The notes under the pieces are model-generated. The model did no database searches and was not told where the DNA came from. It was given only the letters and a program-made list of their open reading frames with translations. A stretch of DNA of 64,000 nt from Flavobacterium sp. J49 (GTDB lineage: Bacteria; Bacteroidota; Bacteroidia; Flavobacteriales; Flavobacteriaceae). Location of the stretch: contig NZ_JAAQQU010000104.1 of NCBI RefSeq assembly GCF_011742145.1, positions 19,938-83,937 on the forward strand, in the 5' to 3' direction. Below are positions 18,990 to 28,466 of the stretch, one piece after another (the stretch's first letter is position 1; each line of letters begins with the position of its first letter). A program made the position numbers and the translations under genes.

Positions 18990-20355
18990 TTTGGTTTTTA
19001 TTTTTGACTGTAATAAAGAGGGTCAAAACACCCGCAATAATTAAAAATAATCCTGCCAATTTGATTACATTCATTGGATTATTACCAAGCCAATCGTAAA
19101 CAAAATATTGCATGGTTAAGATTTGAATGGCCATTGGAATTACAATAAACATGTTGAAAATCCCCATATAAACGCCTGTTTTTTCTTTGGGAATCGAGCC
19201 GGCAAGCAATTGATATGGCATCGCCATAGTGGACGCCCAGGAAATCCCCAATCCGAATGAATACAAGAAAATGGTCGTTACCGGAATGTTGTCGCCAAAA
19301 GGATTGTGCATGACAAACAACACATCGGTATTGTTGAGCAACGGAATAGACAACAATCCGATACCGCCTAAAGTTAAAGCCATAAAATGAACCCCTTTGG
19401 CTCCCATTTTCAAAGCCAGCGGCACCAATAAAAAAGCCACCATAAAACAGATGATATTGTACGTTCCGTTCAGACTTCCGGTGAGCAATTGAGCTTTGGA
19501 AAATTCTTCCGAAGCTTGGTCGGTTGTACCAAATAATGAAAGTGACAAGGAAGATGTGATGTATTGCCAATAACAAAACATGGCATACCAAGTAAAAAAT
19601 TTTACCGGAATGAGTTGCTTCATCGTTAGTGGCATGGTTCTGAAGGCTTCTGTAATGTCCTTCCAAACCGTTTTAAAAATATTTTCTTTTTTCTTTTCTT
19701 GAATTACTGCCAATTCTTCTTCCGTTGGCGGGTATTCTTTTGTGGTCATCACCGACAACAATACGGAGGAAATGGACGCAAAAGCCCCGATAAAAAACGC
19801 CCAATAAGTATAGGTTGGAATACCGTTTTCCATTTTATCGGTGATGGCTAAGAAACCTAAAGAGACCAAAATAGCCGGCGTAAAATTGGCCAAAGTGATT
19901 CCGAAACCGGTAAAAAAACTTTGCATTAAGAACCCAAGCGACATTTGTTTGTCATTCAATTTATCGGCTACAAAGGCGCGATAAGGTTCCATTGCGACAT
20001 TATTTGCGGCATCTAAAATCCAAAGCAAGCTGGCCGCCATAAAAAGCGTATTCGAATAAGGCATCAATAATAAAGCAATACTGGAAAGCAAAGCACCAAT
20101 CAGGAAAAAAGGTTTTCTGCGTCCGAATTTGGGAGACCATGTTCCGTCACTTATCGCTCCGACTATAGGTTGAACTATCAATCCTGTAATTGGGCCGGCA
20201 AGCCATAGCATGGGTAAACTTCCTTCATCGGCACCCAAATATTTATAAATGGCGCTCATATTGCTTTGCTGCAAACCAAAACTGAATTGGATTCCGAAGA
20301 AACCAAAGTTCATGTTCCAAATTTGCCAAAAGCTCAGGGTTATTTTTTTGCTCAT
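18973..20355 (-). CDS. SLC45/GPH-type MFS sugar transporter
   Basis: The 460-residue inner-membrane carrier has about 12 helices. It opens with SFWQIWNMNFGFFGIQFSF and has the loop SPKFGRRKPFFLIG between helices 2 and 3, the RKP signature of sucrose/maltose proton symporters of the SLC45 and plant SUT type. The pore-lining LAGPITGLIVQPIVGAISDG stretch also fits. With the glycosidase and fructokinase downstream it most likely imports sucrose from the periplasm; maltose is the main alternative. It lies 3 bases after the glutaredoxin-like gene. Confidence 0.88.
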   Translation of the reverse strand: MSKKITLSFWQIWNMNFGFFGIQFSFGLQQSNMSAIYKYLGADEGSLPMLWLAGPITGLIVQPIVGAISDGTWSPKFGRRKPFFLIGALLSSIALLLMPYSNTLFMAASLLWILDAANNVAMEPYRAFVADKLNDKQMSLGFLMQSFFTGFGITLANFTPAILVSLGFLAITDKMENGIPTYTYWAFFIGAFASISSVLLSVMTTKEYPPTEEELAVIQEKKKENIFKTVWKDITEAFRTMPLTMKQLIPVKFFTWYAMFCYWQYITSSLSLSLFGTTDQASEEFSKAQLLTGSLNGTYNIICFMVAFLLVPLALKMGAKGVHFMALTLGGIGLLSIPLLNNTDVLFVMHNPFGDNIPVTTIFLYSFGLGISWASTMAMPYQLLAGSIPKEKTGVYMGIFNMFIVIPMAIQILTMQYFVYDWLGNNPMNVIKLAGLFLIIAGVLTLFITVKNKNQIVQGE

Positions 20356-20358
20356 TGT

Positions 20359-20712
20359 TTAATTCAATTTCTTAAGGAATTCTTCAAAAGGAATATTGTT
20401 GGTAAAAATCACGCCTTGTTTATCAATTACCGGAATCGACAAATTATTGGTGCTGATGTTGGCGTTTTTAAGTTTGAATAACATTTCTTTTAACGCCTCC
20501 TGATTTTTATCAATATCGTAAAATACGAATTCAATTTGGTTTTCTTTGAGGTATTTTTTGGTGTCGGTACAATGATGGCATTCGTCACTACCATAAACAA
20601 TCATTACCGTTTTTTCTGGTTTCACAATGGCTTTGGATTGACTCTCTTGTGCCGATAAACCATTGTTGAAAAAAAACATCAAAAAGAACAAAAGAGCGAT
20701 TGACTTTTTCAT
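20359..20712 (-). CDS. Exported glutaredoxin-like protein with CHHC motif
   Basis: The 117-residue protein has a signal peptide (ALLFFLMFFFNNGLSAQ) and a thioredoxin/glutaredoxin fold. VMIVYGSDECHHCTDTKKYL carries the CxxC pair, and NLSIPVIDKQG supplies the cis-proline segment. It should act as a periplasmic thiol-disulfide or reductase-type protein. Its place between the TonB receptor and the sugar transporter is odd and may be accidental. I chose the ATG at 20712 because it directly precedes the signal peptide; the earlier ATG at 20772 would add 20 residues and lie in the terminator region. Confidence 0.82.
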   Translation of the reverse strand: MKKSIALLFFLMFFFNNGLSAQESQSKAIVKPEKTVMIVYGSDECHHCTDTKKYLKENQIEFVFYDIDKNQEALKEMLFKLKNANISTNNLSIPVIDKQGVIFTNNIPFEEFLKKLN

Positions 20713-20763
20713 TGGAACAACTTTTAAGAATCTACTAAAGGTAGAAATTCTTTGGTTAAAAAT

Positions 20764-20797
20764 AATTCCCATACCATAAAACTATGGTATAGGAATT
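20764..20797 (-). terminator. Hairpin terminator between the TonB receptor and downstream sugar genes
   Basis: A 15-bp stem with one mismatch (AATTCCCATACCATA at 20764-20778 against 20783-20797) closes a 4-base loop. On the minus strand ATTTTTAA follows. It lies 27 bases after the receptor stop. It could end most receptor transcripts and let a minority read through to the catabolic genes. Confidence 0.65.
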
Positions 20798-20824
20798 ACT
20801 CAAATTAAACATGAAATAGGTTGC

Positions 20825-23455
20825 TTAGAACTTATAAGACAATGCCATAGAAAGTGATCTTCCCGGTAAAGGTCTTGCTCTAACGATATTAGTGGTATTG
20901 GCAGTGATGCTTCCTTCTTCGGCTTCTGTGATGGCCAAAGTGTTGAATAAGTTGTTTCCGGCGATGTTTAAAGATAAGCCTTTGGTGATGCCCACTTCAA
21001 CAAATCCGTTTACGATAACAAATCCGTTCATCACCAACTCGTTGCTGTCTTGTGCATAAGCTTTGGTTTGACCGATGAAGCTTAACCCAAATGTATTATT
21101 TGATTTCCCGAATTTGTAAGTTGGGATGAAGTTGTACATCATTTTAGGTTGTCTTCTTGGTTCGTTACCATCATTCGCTCCCGAAGTAACTTCGGCTTTG
21201 GTATAAGTAAATCCACCGCGTAAGTTCAAATCATTGTTTACATTGTAAGAAGACTCTAACTCAAGACCCATCGAGCGGTAATCGTTTTCGATAATGCTGT
21301 TAGAAGTAGCTTCGAATCCACCTTCTTCTGTGGTTGTAGAGCTAAAGAATGTAGCATAAACATATCCTTTATCGAATTTTCTCTTGTATCCTAATTCCGC
21401 TTGCGCTAAATAATCCAAAGAGTTGATTTTGTCTCCGTCAAGATAATTCAAGCCGGAAAATAAGATACGATCTGCTTTAGCAGAAGCTCCTTTACTGTAA
21501 CGAGCAAAAACAGACTGATTAGCATCGATTAAATAATTAGCCCCTAATGAATAAGATACATAATCGTAATCGTAATCAACAGCGGTAGTATTAGCGGTAT
21601 TGATAGCCGATACGCTGGTCTCCGGTGCAGAAATTACGTTGTCGTTATTGATATCATAAACTGTTTGAGAAGAACCTGCGAAAGAACCATTTACTTGTCC
21701 CATATCAAAACGGATTCCTCCTTCTAAAGACAATTTATCGGTGGCTTCAAAAGATACGTTAGCGTAAGGCGCCGAAACATTGTATTGTGTGTCATAGTTT
21801 CTGGTACAACAGTTGCCCCAAGCAGGAACTCCGTAAGCGTATAATCCGTTAGTAGAAAGTAAATTTCCTCCGGCATCAGTTACATTGATTAATCTTGGAT
21901 TGTTATCCGATACTTCTTGTAAGTACGAATTCCACAACCATGACATAGAGATATTCTGAATTGATTTGAAATAACCGGCTGTTACTCCAACTTTATCAAA
22001 TTTTTTAGTGATTCTTAAATCGTTCATGAAGTTGTTGAAGTTGTTCAACTCCACATCAAACATGTGAATTCTCGACACTAACCCGTTCGGAGTGTTGAAA
22101 GCTGTTCCGTCGTTAGCATAAGTCAATGTTGAACCGGCACCGAATGAATTAGCAATCGTGGCTGCTGAAGCTACTTCAGCCGGGAATGGTGTAATGAATT
22201 GTCCGCTGTTTGAAGAGAATCGACCGTTGTTAGTCACTTTCCAACCATCGGCTAATTCAAAATTAACAGAAGCTCCTATGGTTTTAGAAACCGGATGCAT
22301 ACCGTCGGCTACATTGCCTCTTCTAACGTTTCCGTTTCCGTCTAAACCGACATTGTGCAATAAATAAGGTGATTGTTGTGTTCCTGAAGTAGCGTCGTAT
22401 CCGCTGATGCTGCTCCAATTCGGACTGGCATTGCTACCGGTTACTTTGATTGGCATTGGCATGTAAGCCGCTGCTCTATCGTTTAAGAATTTAGCATATA
22501 CTGTTACTGAACCGTTTTCGAATTCTTTAGTAACATTCATTTTGAATTGACCACCGTTGTTGGCTGTAAAGCCAGGGCTTCTAACACCTTCACCGGTTCT
22601 ATAGAAACCACCGGCGTGGAAATATAGACCGTCTCCGATGCGAGCACCATATTCAATATCTGTTCTGAAATCATTATAGTCTAAACCAAAACTGGTTACC
22701 ATGCTTCCACCTTCGGTTTTACCGGTTTTGCTGATAAAGTTGATGATACCACCCGGAGAGTTAGAAGACAAAGTAGAAGCTGAACCTCCGCGAATGGCTT
22801 CGATTTTGGCAATGTTTCTGTCAAATCTTGTGAAGATATCCGCTGTAGCGAAAGCGATATCACCGTATAACAATACCGGCAAACCGTCTTCTTGAATTTG
22901 CAAATACTTAGAACCACCGGAAGAAATAGGCACCCCACGAACAGAGATGTTGGCATTTCCTTCTCCACCGGAAGACTCAGAGCGAATCCCCGGAATGGTT
23001 CTGAAGATTTCAGCTGTTGATCTTGGCGCCGATTGTTCTACTTGTTTCACATCTAAAGTAGTGATGGAAACACTTGATTTGATTTTGGCTCTCGGATTAA
23101 CCACACCGGTTACCACTACTTCTTCTAATGCTTTAGAATCGTCTTGTAGTTGGAAATCCATCGTAGTGCTTCCTTTTACATCAACAGTTTTCTTTTCAGT
23201 AGCTAAGCCAATGTAAGAAACCGTTACTGTAACAGAACCGTCTGTCAATCCGGAGAAAGAATACATTCCTTCGGCATTGGTTGACGCTGATTTGGAACCG
23301 GCACTTAATACCACGTTGGCGCCTACTACGGCTTCCCCTTTGGCATCAGTTACTTTTCCTGATAAGCTACTGCTTTGTGAAAAAGAGTAATTGCAGAGCA
23401 TTAATGCTACTAAAAACAACATCTTCTTCAAAAATAAAGTACTTTTTTTCATCAT
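20825..23455 (-). CDS. TonB-dependent receptor, probable sucrose/oligosaccharide importer
   Basis: The 876-residue outer-membrane receptor has a signal peptide (residues about 1-26), a carboxypeptidase-regulatory-like beta-sandwich (GKVTDAKGEAVVGANVVL, residues about 32-105), a plug with LEEVVVTGV and IRGGSASTLSSNSPGGII, and a 22-strand-type barrel ending LSMALSYKF. It should bring a glycan into the periplasm using TonB energy. No SusD-like lipoprotein is adjacent, so it belongs to the receptor-only class. The start is ATG at 23455 or the adjacent 23452. It is transcribed divergently from the LacI regulator, with two operators in the shared spacer, which strongly suggests sugar-dependent control. 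Confidence 0.92.
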   Translation of the reverse strand: MMKKSTLFLKKMLFLVALMLCNYSFSQSSSLSGKVTDAKGEAVVGANVVLSAGSKSASTNAEGMYSFSGLTDGSVTVTVSYIGLATEKKTVDVKGSTTMDFQLQDDSKALEEVVVTGVVNPRAKIKSSVSITTLDVKQVEQSAPRSTAEIFRTIPGIRSESSGGEGNANISVRGVPISSGGSKYLQIQEDGLPVLLYGDIAFATADIFTRFDRNIAKIEAIRGGSASTLSSNSPGGIINFISKTGKTEGGSMVTSFGLDYNDFRTDIEYGARIGDGLYFHAGGFYRTGEGVRSPGFTANNGGQFKMNVTKEFENGSVTVYAKFLNDRAAAYMPMPIKVTGSNASPNWSSISGYDATSGTQQSPYLLHNVGLDGNGNVRRGNVADGMHPVSKTIGASVNFELADGWKVTNNGRFSSNSGQFITPFPAEVASAATIANSFGAGSTLTYANDGTAFNTPNGLVSRIHMFDVELNNFNNFMNDLRITKKFDKVGVTAGYFKSIQNISMSWLWNSYLQEVSDNNPRLINVTDAGGNLLSTNGLYAYGVPAWGNCCTRNYDTQYNVSAPYANVSFEATDKLSLEGGIRFDMGQVNGSFAGSSQTVYDINNDNVISAPETSVSAINTANTTAVDYDYDYVSYSLGANYLIDANQSVFARYSKGASAKADRILFSGLNYLDGDKINSLDYLAQAELGYKRKFDKGYVYATFFSSTTTEEGGFEATSNSIIENDYRSMGLELESSYNVNNDLNLRGGFTYTKAEVTSGANDGNEPRRQPKMMYNFIPTYKFGKSNNTFGLSFIGQTKAYAQDSNELVMNGFVIVNGFVEVGITKGLSLNIAGNNLFNTLAITEAEEGSITANTTNIVRARPLPGRSLSMALSYKF

Positions 23456-23538
23456 TTGTAATTTGTTTGATTAGTAAATTTTGTTGGTTTATTTTTCGAA
23501 ATTATATTTTTAATTAACAATTAATTATGAAATCATTA

Positions 23539-23554
23539 TCGAAAACGTTTTCGA
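23539..23554. promoter_or_regulatory. LacI-family operator 1
   Basis: TCGAAAACGTTTTCGA is a perfect 16-bp palindrome with the central CG typical of LacI/CcpA-type operators. It lies in the spacer between the divergent receptor and regulator genes. Confidence 0.88.
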
Positions 23555-23560
23555 AAATAC

Positions 23561-23574
23561 CGAAAACGTTTTCG
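23561..23574. promoter_or_regulatory. LacI-family operator 2
   Basis: CGAAAACGTTTTCG is a perfect 14-bp palindrome identical to the core of operator 1. The two centres are 21 bp apart, about two helical turns, so two bound dimers would sit on the same DNA face. Confidence 0.88.
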
Positions 23575-23609
23575 ATGTGATATTAAGTTTTTTTTATGAT
23601 ATTTGTTAA

Positions 23610-24635
23610 ATGAGAGACATTACTTTAAAACAAATTGCCGAAACCCTTGGAATCTCTATCACTACGGTGTCTAAGGCGTTAAAAAACTATCCCGATGTAA
23701 GTCCGAAGACCCGCAAGGCTGTTTTAGAGTTGGCCCAATCCTTAAGTTATACGCCGAATAGTTTTGCGGTGAATCTCAGAACCAAAGAATCGCGAACAAT
23801 CGGATTGATTATCCCGGAAGTAGTGCATCATTTTTTCTCTAATGTCATTAACGGCATTATTGATGAAGCCGAGAAGAGTGGTTATTTGGTAATCATACTT
23901 CAATCGAATGAGTCCTTGGAATTGGAAAAAAAGCAAGTCGAACTTTTGATGAATAAAAGAGTTGACGGCATCATTATGTCGTTGTCGAATGAATCCAACG
24001 ATGATGAGCACATCAAAGAAATCCTTCGCAAGGAAGTTCCTTTTGTAATGTTTGACAAAATTTCGAAACTCATTCCGTGTTCCAAAGTGATTATCAACGA
24101 CCAAAAAGCCGCTTTTAATGCGGTTGAACATTTGATTCAAAAAGGCTGTCGAAAAATTGCTCATATTCGCGGACCGGTGAATCCGCAAAATGCTATTGAC
24201 CGTTTTTTGGGTTACAAAAAAGCTTTAGAGAAAAACAATATTGCCTTTGACCCCAAACTGGTTTACACTTGCAAAAATGTAACTTTTGAAGAAGGACTCG
24301 AATTTGCCAAACAAATTGCGGCAGAACATCCGGATGTAGATGGTATTTTTGTAATTACAGATTTGGTAGCTGTTGGTGTTTTGGCTTATTTCAATGAAGT
24401 AGGTCTTAAAATTCCCGAGCAAGTAAAAGTCATTGGCTTCAGCAACTGGTTTATGTCGCAAGTAATTACGCCAAAATTAAGTACTGTAGACCAACCCAGT
24501 TTTGAAATGGGTGTTCAATCTTTCAAATTATTGTTGGAAGAAATTAATGCTAAAAAAGAGATGCTTCCTTTTCAACCCAAAACTATCGAATTGGAAACGG
24601 ACATCATTGAAAGAGACTCTACTTTAAAAAACTAA
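23610..24635 (+). CDS. LacI-family transcriptional regulator of the sugar locus
   Basis: The 341-residue protein has an N-terminal helix-turn-helix ([20 protein letters not shown]) and hinge ([15 protein letters not shown]), followed by a periplasmic-binding-protein-like effector domain ([20 protein letters not shown] through [16 protein letters not shown]). It should bind the twin palindromes 36-71 bases upstream and respond to an imported sugar or its phosphate. It is probably autoregulatory, since the operators overlap its own promoter region. Its 3' end overlaps the convergent queG by 17 bases, and no terminator is visible there. Confidence 0.93.
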   Translation: MRDITLKQIAETLGISITTVSKALKNYPDVSPKTRKAVLELAQSLSYTPNSFAVNLRTKESRTIGLIIPEVVHHFFSNVINGIIDEAEKSGYLVIILQSNESLELEKKQVELLMNKRVDGIIMSLSNESNDDEHIKEILRKEVPFVMFDKISKLIPCSKVIINDQKAAFNAVEHLIQKGCRKIAHIRGPVNPQNAIDRFLGYKKALEKNNIAFDPKLVYTCKNVTFEEGLEFAKQIAAEHPDVDGIFVITDLVAVGVLAYFNEVGLKIPEQVKVIGFSNWFMSQVITPKLSTVDQPSFEMGVQSFKLLLEEINAKKEMLPFQPKTIELETDIIERDSTLKN

Positions 24636-25542
24636 TATTTCTTTTTAACCCTTCCAATTTGGTCCGCTTTAATGGCGAATTGGGAAAGACTTTGGCAAAT
24701 GTCTCTTCGGTGATTTCTTCCCAGTCTTTTTTGGTATAAGACAGTAATTCGGGATAAGGTGAAAATAAGGGTTCACTATGGGGTTTTGAAAATTTATTCC
24801 ACGGACAAACATCTTGGCAAACATCACAGCCAAACATCCAGTCATCGAGTTTGCCTTTCATTTCGTTGGGAATATTTTCTTTGAGTTCTATGGTGAAATA
24901 AGAAATGCATTTGCTGCCATCAACAACATAAGGCGCGACTATGGCTTGTGTCGGACAGGCATCAATACACGCTGTGCACGTTCCGCAGTGATCCGTGGTC
25001 GGATTATCATAGGCTAATTCTAAATCGATTATCAATTCGGCTATAAAATAAAATGAGCCTACCTGTTGCGTCAATAAATTACTGCTTTTTCCCATCCAGC
25101 CCAAACCACTCTTGGCGGCCCACGCTTTGTCCATTACGGGTGCAAAATCAACAAATGCGCGACCGGGAACTTCTCCGATTTCGGTTCGAATACTGCGCAA
25201 TAACTTCTTTAGTTTTTTCTTGATGACGTTGTGATAGTCTTTCCCGTAGGCGTATTTTGAAATCTTATAACTGCCATCAATTTGTTCTTCGGGCGGATAA
25301 TAATTTAGCAATAGCGAGATGACACTTTTGGCATCATCCACCAACAAAGTCGGATTCAGTCGCATATCAAAATGGTCTTCGAGATACTTCATTTCGCCGT
25401 GATGGTTTTGGTTTAACCAATTTTCCAATCGAGGCGCTTCTTCTTCTAAGAATCCTGCTTTAGAAATGCCGCAAGACAAAAAACCGAGGCGTTTAGCTTC
25501 GGCTTTAATGAATTGCGTGTATTTCTCTTTATTGTTGATCAA
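24619..25542 (-). CDS. queG: Epoxyqueuosine reductase
   Basis: The 307-residue QueG performs the last step of queuosine synthesis, a cobalamin-dependent reduction of epoxyqueuosine in tRNA. Two 4Fe-4S motifs are visible ([16 protein letters not shown] and [13 protein letters not shown]), together with the conserved [18 protein letters not shown] stretch. The start is TTG at 25542, forming a TTGA overlap with the ruvB stop, which implies coupled translation. The protein is a little short relative to Escherichia coli QueG because it lacks the C-terminal HEAT-type extension. Confidence 0.93.
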   Translation of the reverse strand: MINNKEKYTQFIKAEAKRLGFLSCGISKAGFLEEEAPRLENWLNQNHHGEMKYLEDHFDMRLNPTLLVDDAKSVISLLLNYYPPEEQIDGSYKISKYAYGKDYHNVIKKKLKKLLRSIRTEIGEVPGRAFVDFAPVMDKAWAAKSGLGWMGKSSNLLTQQVGSFYFIAELIIDLELAYDNPTTDHCGTCTACIDACPTQAIVAPYVVDGSKCISYFTIELKENIPNEMKGKLDDWMFGCDVCQDVCPWNKFSKPHSEPLFSPYPELLSYTKKDWEEITEETFAKVFPNSPLKRTKLEGLKRNISFLK

Positions 25543-26561
25543 AATAATCCGCCTTGAATATTGGTGTTAATTTTTCCCAAGTGTTTATAGGCTTTCTCGG
25601 TTACTTCTCTACCGCGTGGCGTTCTGATAATAAATCCTTCTTGGATTAAGAAGGGTTCATAAACTTCTTCGATGGTTTCACCGCTTTCGGAAACGGCTGT
25701 TGCCAAAGTGGACAAACCTACCGGTCCGCCTTTGAATTTCTCGATGATGGTTGTTAGGATTTTGTTGTCCATTTCGTCTAAACCATGAGCATCTACATGT
25801 AAAGCTTTCAAGGAAAAACGAGCAATTTCTATATCTATTTTACCATTGCCTTTGATTTGGGCGAAATCTCGAACACGACGCAACAAGGCATTGGCGATAC
25901 GCGGCGTTCCACGACTTCTCCCGGCTATTTCTATTGCGGCTTCCATCGTAATCGGCATTTTTAAAATGGCGGAACTGCGTTGGACAATAGTGGTTAACAA
26001 TTCGGTATTGTAATATTGCAAACGGCTTTGGATTCCGAAACGCGCACGCATGGGAGCAGTAAGTAATCCGGAACGCGTGGTGGCACCGACTAAGGTAAAC
26101 GGATTCAAATTGATTTGTACGGTTCTTGCATTGGGTCCGGATTCAATCATGATGTCGATTTTAAAATCTTCCATGGCGGAATACAAATATTCTTCCACTA
26201 CAGGACTTAATCGATGAATTTCATCTATGAATAAGACGTCTCTGTCTTCAAGATTGGTAAGCAATCCGGCTAAATCCCCGGGTTTGTCTAAAACCGGTCC
26301 GGAAGTAATTTTAATCCCAACACCCAATTCATTGGCCAGAATATTAGCCAAAGTCGTTTTGCCTAATCCAGGTGGTCCGTGAAAAAGGGTATGATCGAGC
26401 GCTTCGTCTCTCTGATTGGCAGCTTCTACGAATACTTTGAGGTTATCAAGCACTTGATCTTGACCTGTAAAATCGTCAAAACTGAGTGGTCTTAACTTCT
26501 TTTCGAGGTCGAGTTCTTCCGGATTTAAACGGTTGCTGTTAGGATCTAAATTTTCATTCAT
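25539..26561 (-). CDS. ruvB: Holliday junction ATPase RuvB
   Basis: The 340-residue AAA+ motor drives branch migration with RuvA. Walker A is [15 protein letters not shown], Walker B is [11 protein letters not shown], sensor 1 sits in [19 protein letters not shown], and the C-terminal winged helix contains [18 protein letters not shown] start it at the ATG at 26561 (MNENLDPN); an in-frame ATG six codons upstream is less typical. It is followed by queG with a 4-base overlap and preceded by the terminator of the respiratory operon. Confidence 0.96.
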   Translation of the reverse strand: MNENLDPNSNRLNPEELDLEKKLRPLSFDDFTGQDQVLDNLKVFVEAANQRDEALDHTLFHGPPGLGKTTLANILANELGVGIKITSGPVLDKPGDLAGLLTNLEDRDVLFIDEIHRLSPVVEEYLYSAMEDFKIDIMIESGPNARTVQINLNPFTLVGATTRSGLLTAPMRARFGIQSRLQYYNTELLTTIVQRSSAILKMPITMEAAIEIAGRSRGTPRIANALLRRVRDFAQIKGNGKIDIEIARFSLKALHVDAHGLDEMDNKILTTIIEKFKGGPVGLSTLATAVSESGETIEEVYEPFLIQEGFIIRTPRGREVTEKAYKHLGKINTNIQGGLF

Positions 26562-26593
26562 TTCACAAATATATGACAAAGTTGGTTGGCAAT

Positions 26594-26627
26594 AAAAAAT
26601 GCCTTTCGATTAGGAAAGGCATTTTTT
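26594..26627 (-). terminator. Strong terminator of the act-cta operon
   Basis: A perfect 14-bp stem (AAAAAATGCCTTTC against GAAAGGCATTTTTT) closes a 6-base loop, with T residues on both strands. It lies 18 bases past the ctaD stop and insulates the oxidase operon from ruvB. Confidence 0.9.
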
Positions 26628-26644
26628 AATTTTATAAGTAAGTA

Positions 26645-28444
26645 TTAGTGATGTAACACTTCTTCTCCCGGTTTCATTGGTACATTTTGCGGAACGAAAT
26701 CCTCATCATGACCCGGTTTGCTGTAATCATAAGGCCATCTGTGTACTTCAGGAATAGCACCAGGCCAGTTTCCGTGAATGTGTTCGATTGGCGCAGTCCA
26801 CTCCAAAGTGTTTGATTTCCATGGGTTTTGTACGGTTCTTTTTCCGTAGAAAATACTACTGAAGAAGTTGTATAAGAATACCAATTGGAAAGCACCACCA
26901 ATTAAAGCGAAAGTTGTAATGATAACGTTTACATCCTGTAAATCGTCAAACAACGGGAAGTTCGTATTGGTGTAATATCTTCTTGGTAAACCGGCCATTC
27001 CGATGAAGTGCATTGGGAAGAAAACTCCGTAAGCACATACCGCTGTTACCCAGAAGTGAACATAACCTAAGTTCTTGTTCAACATTCTTCCAAACATTTT
27101 AGGGAACCAGTGGTAAATACCGGCAAACATTCCGTACAATGCTGAGATACCCATTACCAAGTGGAAGTGAGCCACAACGAAATAGGTGTCGTGCACGTTA
27201 ATATCCAAAGTACTGTCTCCCAAAATGATTCCGGTTAAACCTCCTGTGATGAAGGTAGAAACCAAACCGATAGAGAACAACATGGCAGGATTTAACTGTA
27301 AGTTACCTTTCCAAAGTGTTGTAATATAGTTGAATGCTTTTACGGCAGACGGAATTGCAATCAATAAAGTTGTGAAGGTAAATACCGAACCTAAGAACGG
27401 ATTCATACCCGAGATAAACATGTGGTGACCCCAAACGATAGTTGACAAGAAGGCAATCGCAATAATTGACATGATCATCGCTCTGTAACCAAAGATTGGT
27501 TTACGAGAGTTGGTAGCAATAATTTCAGAGGTAATACCTAAGGCCGGTAATAATACGATGTATACTTCAGGGTGACCTAAGAACCAGAATAAGTGCTCGA
27601 ACAATACCGGTGAACCACCTTGGTAATGTAAAACCTCTCCGGCAATATAGATATCAGACAAGAAGAATGAAGTTCCAAAACTTCTGTCCATGATTAACAT
27701 CAAGGCAGCGGATAATAATACCGGGAATGAAATAACCCCAATGATAGCCGTGATAAAGAATGCCCAAATGGTTAGTGGTAATCTTGTCATTGACATCCCT
27801 TTAGTTCTTAAGTTGATTACCGTAACGATATAATTTAAAGAACCTAGTAATGATGACGCAATGAAAATAGCCATAGAAACCAACCACAAAGTCATCCCTG
27901 CTCCTGAACCTGACATCGCTTGCGGCAACGCACTTAATGGTGGATAAATTGTCCATCCTGCTGAAGCCGGTCCGGATTCAACGAATAATGAAATTACCAT
28001 TACCACACTTGATAAGAAGAATAACCAATAGGAAACCATGTTTAGGAATCCGGAAGCCATATCTCTAGCACCAATTTGTAATGGAATTAATAAGTTACTG
28101 AAAGTACCGCTCAATCCGGCAGTTAAAACAAAGAATACCATGATAGTACCGTGAATTGTAACTAACGCCAAATAGGTTTCGTTATTCATTACACCTCCCG
28201 GAGCCATTCTTTCACCAAGGAAAAAGCTGAAAATTTTAAAAGATTCTTCAGGCCAAGCCAATTGCATTCTGAAAAGCATTGACATCCCAACACCAATTAC
28301 GCCCATAATGATACCGGTAATCAAATACTGTTTAGATATCATTTTGTGGTCAATACTAAAAATATATTTAGTAATGAACGTGTCTTTATGGTGGTGTTCG
28401 TGTTCGTCGTGACCGTGATCGTGATTGTGAGCTTCTGCTGACAT
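26645..28444 (-). CDS. ctaD: Cytochrome c oxidase subunit I (aa3-type)
   Basis: The 599-residue catalytic subunit of the heme-copper oxidase reduces oxygen to water and pumps protons. It is an inner-membrane protein with about 12-13 helices. The CuB/heme a3 region is visible (WFLGHPEVYIVLLPALG, with the crosslinked His-Tyr pair), as are WGHHMFISGMNP and the heme-ligand segment HDTYFVVAHFHLVMG. The N-terminus is a short His-rich cytoplasmic tail (13 His in the first 21 residues or so). It is the last gene of the operon, after ctaC. A separate subunit III gene is not in this window. Confidence 0.97.
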   Translation of the reverse strand: MSAEAHNHDHGHDEHEHHHKDTFITKYIFSIDHKMISKQYLITGIIMGVIGVGMSMLFRMQLAWPEESFKIFSFFLGERMAPGGVMNNETYLALVTIHGTIMVFFVLTAGLSGTFSNLLIPLQIGARDMASGFLNMVSYWLFFLSSVVMVISLFVESGPASAGWTIYPPLSALPQAMSGSGAGMTLWLVSMAIFIASSLLGSLNYIVTVINLRTKGMSMTRLPLTIWAFFITAIIGVISFPVLLSAALMLIMDRSFGTSFFLSDIYIAGEVLHYQGGSPVLFEHLFWFLGHPEVYIVLLPALGITSEIIATNSRKPIFGYRAMIMSIIAIAFLSTIVWGHHMFISGMNPFLGSVFTFTTLLIAIPSAVKAFNYITTLWKGNLQLNPAMLFSIGLVSTFITGGLTGIILGDSTLDINVHDTYFVVAHFHLVMGISALYGMFAGIYHWFPKMFGRMLNKNLGYVHFWVTAVCAYGVFFPMHFIGMAGLPRRYYTNTNFPLFDDLQDVNVIITTFALIGGAFQLVFLYNFFSSIFYGKRTVQNPWKSNTLEWTAPIEHIHGNWPGAIPEVHRWPYDYSKPGHDEDFVPQNVPMKPGEEVLHH

Positions 28445-28466
28445 ATAGGTAAACTTTTAAATTTTA

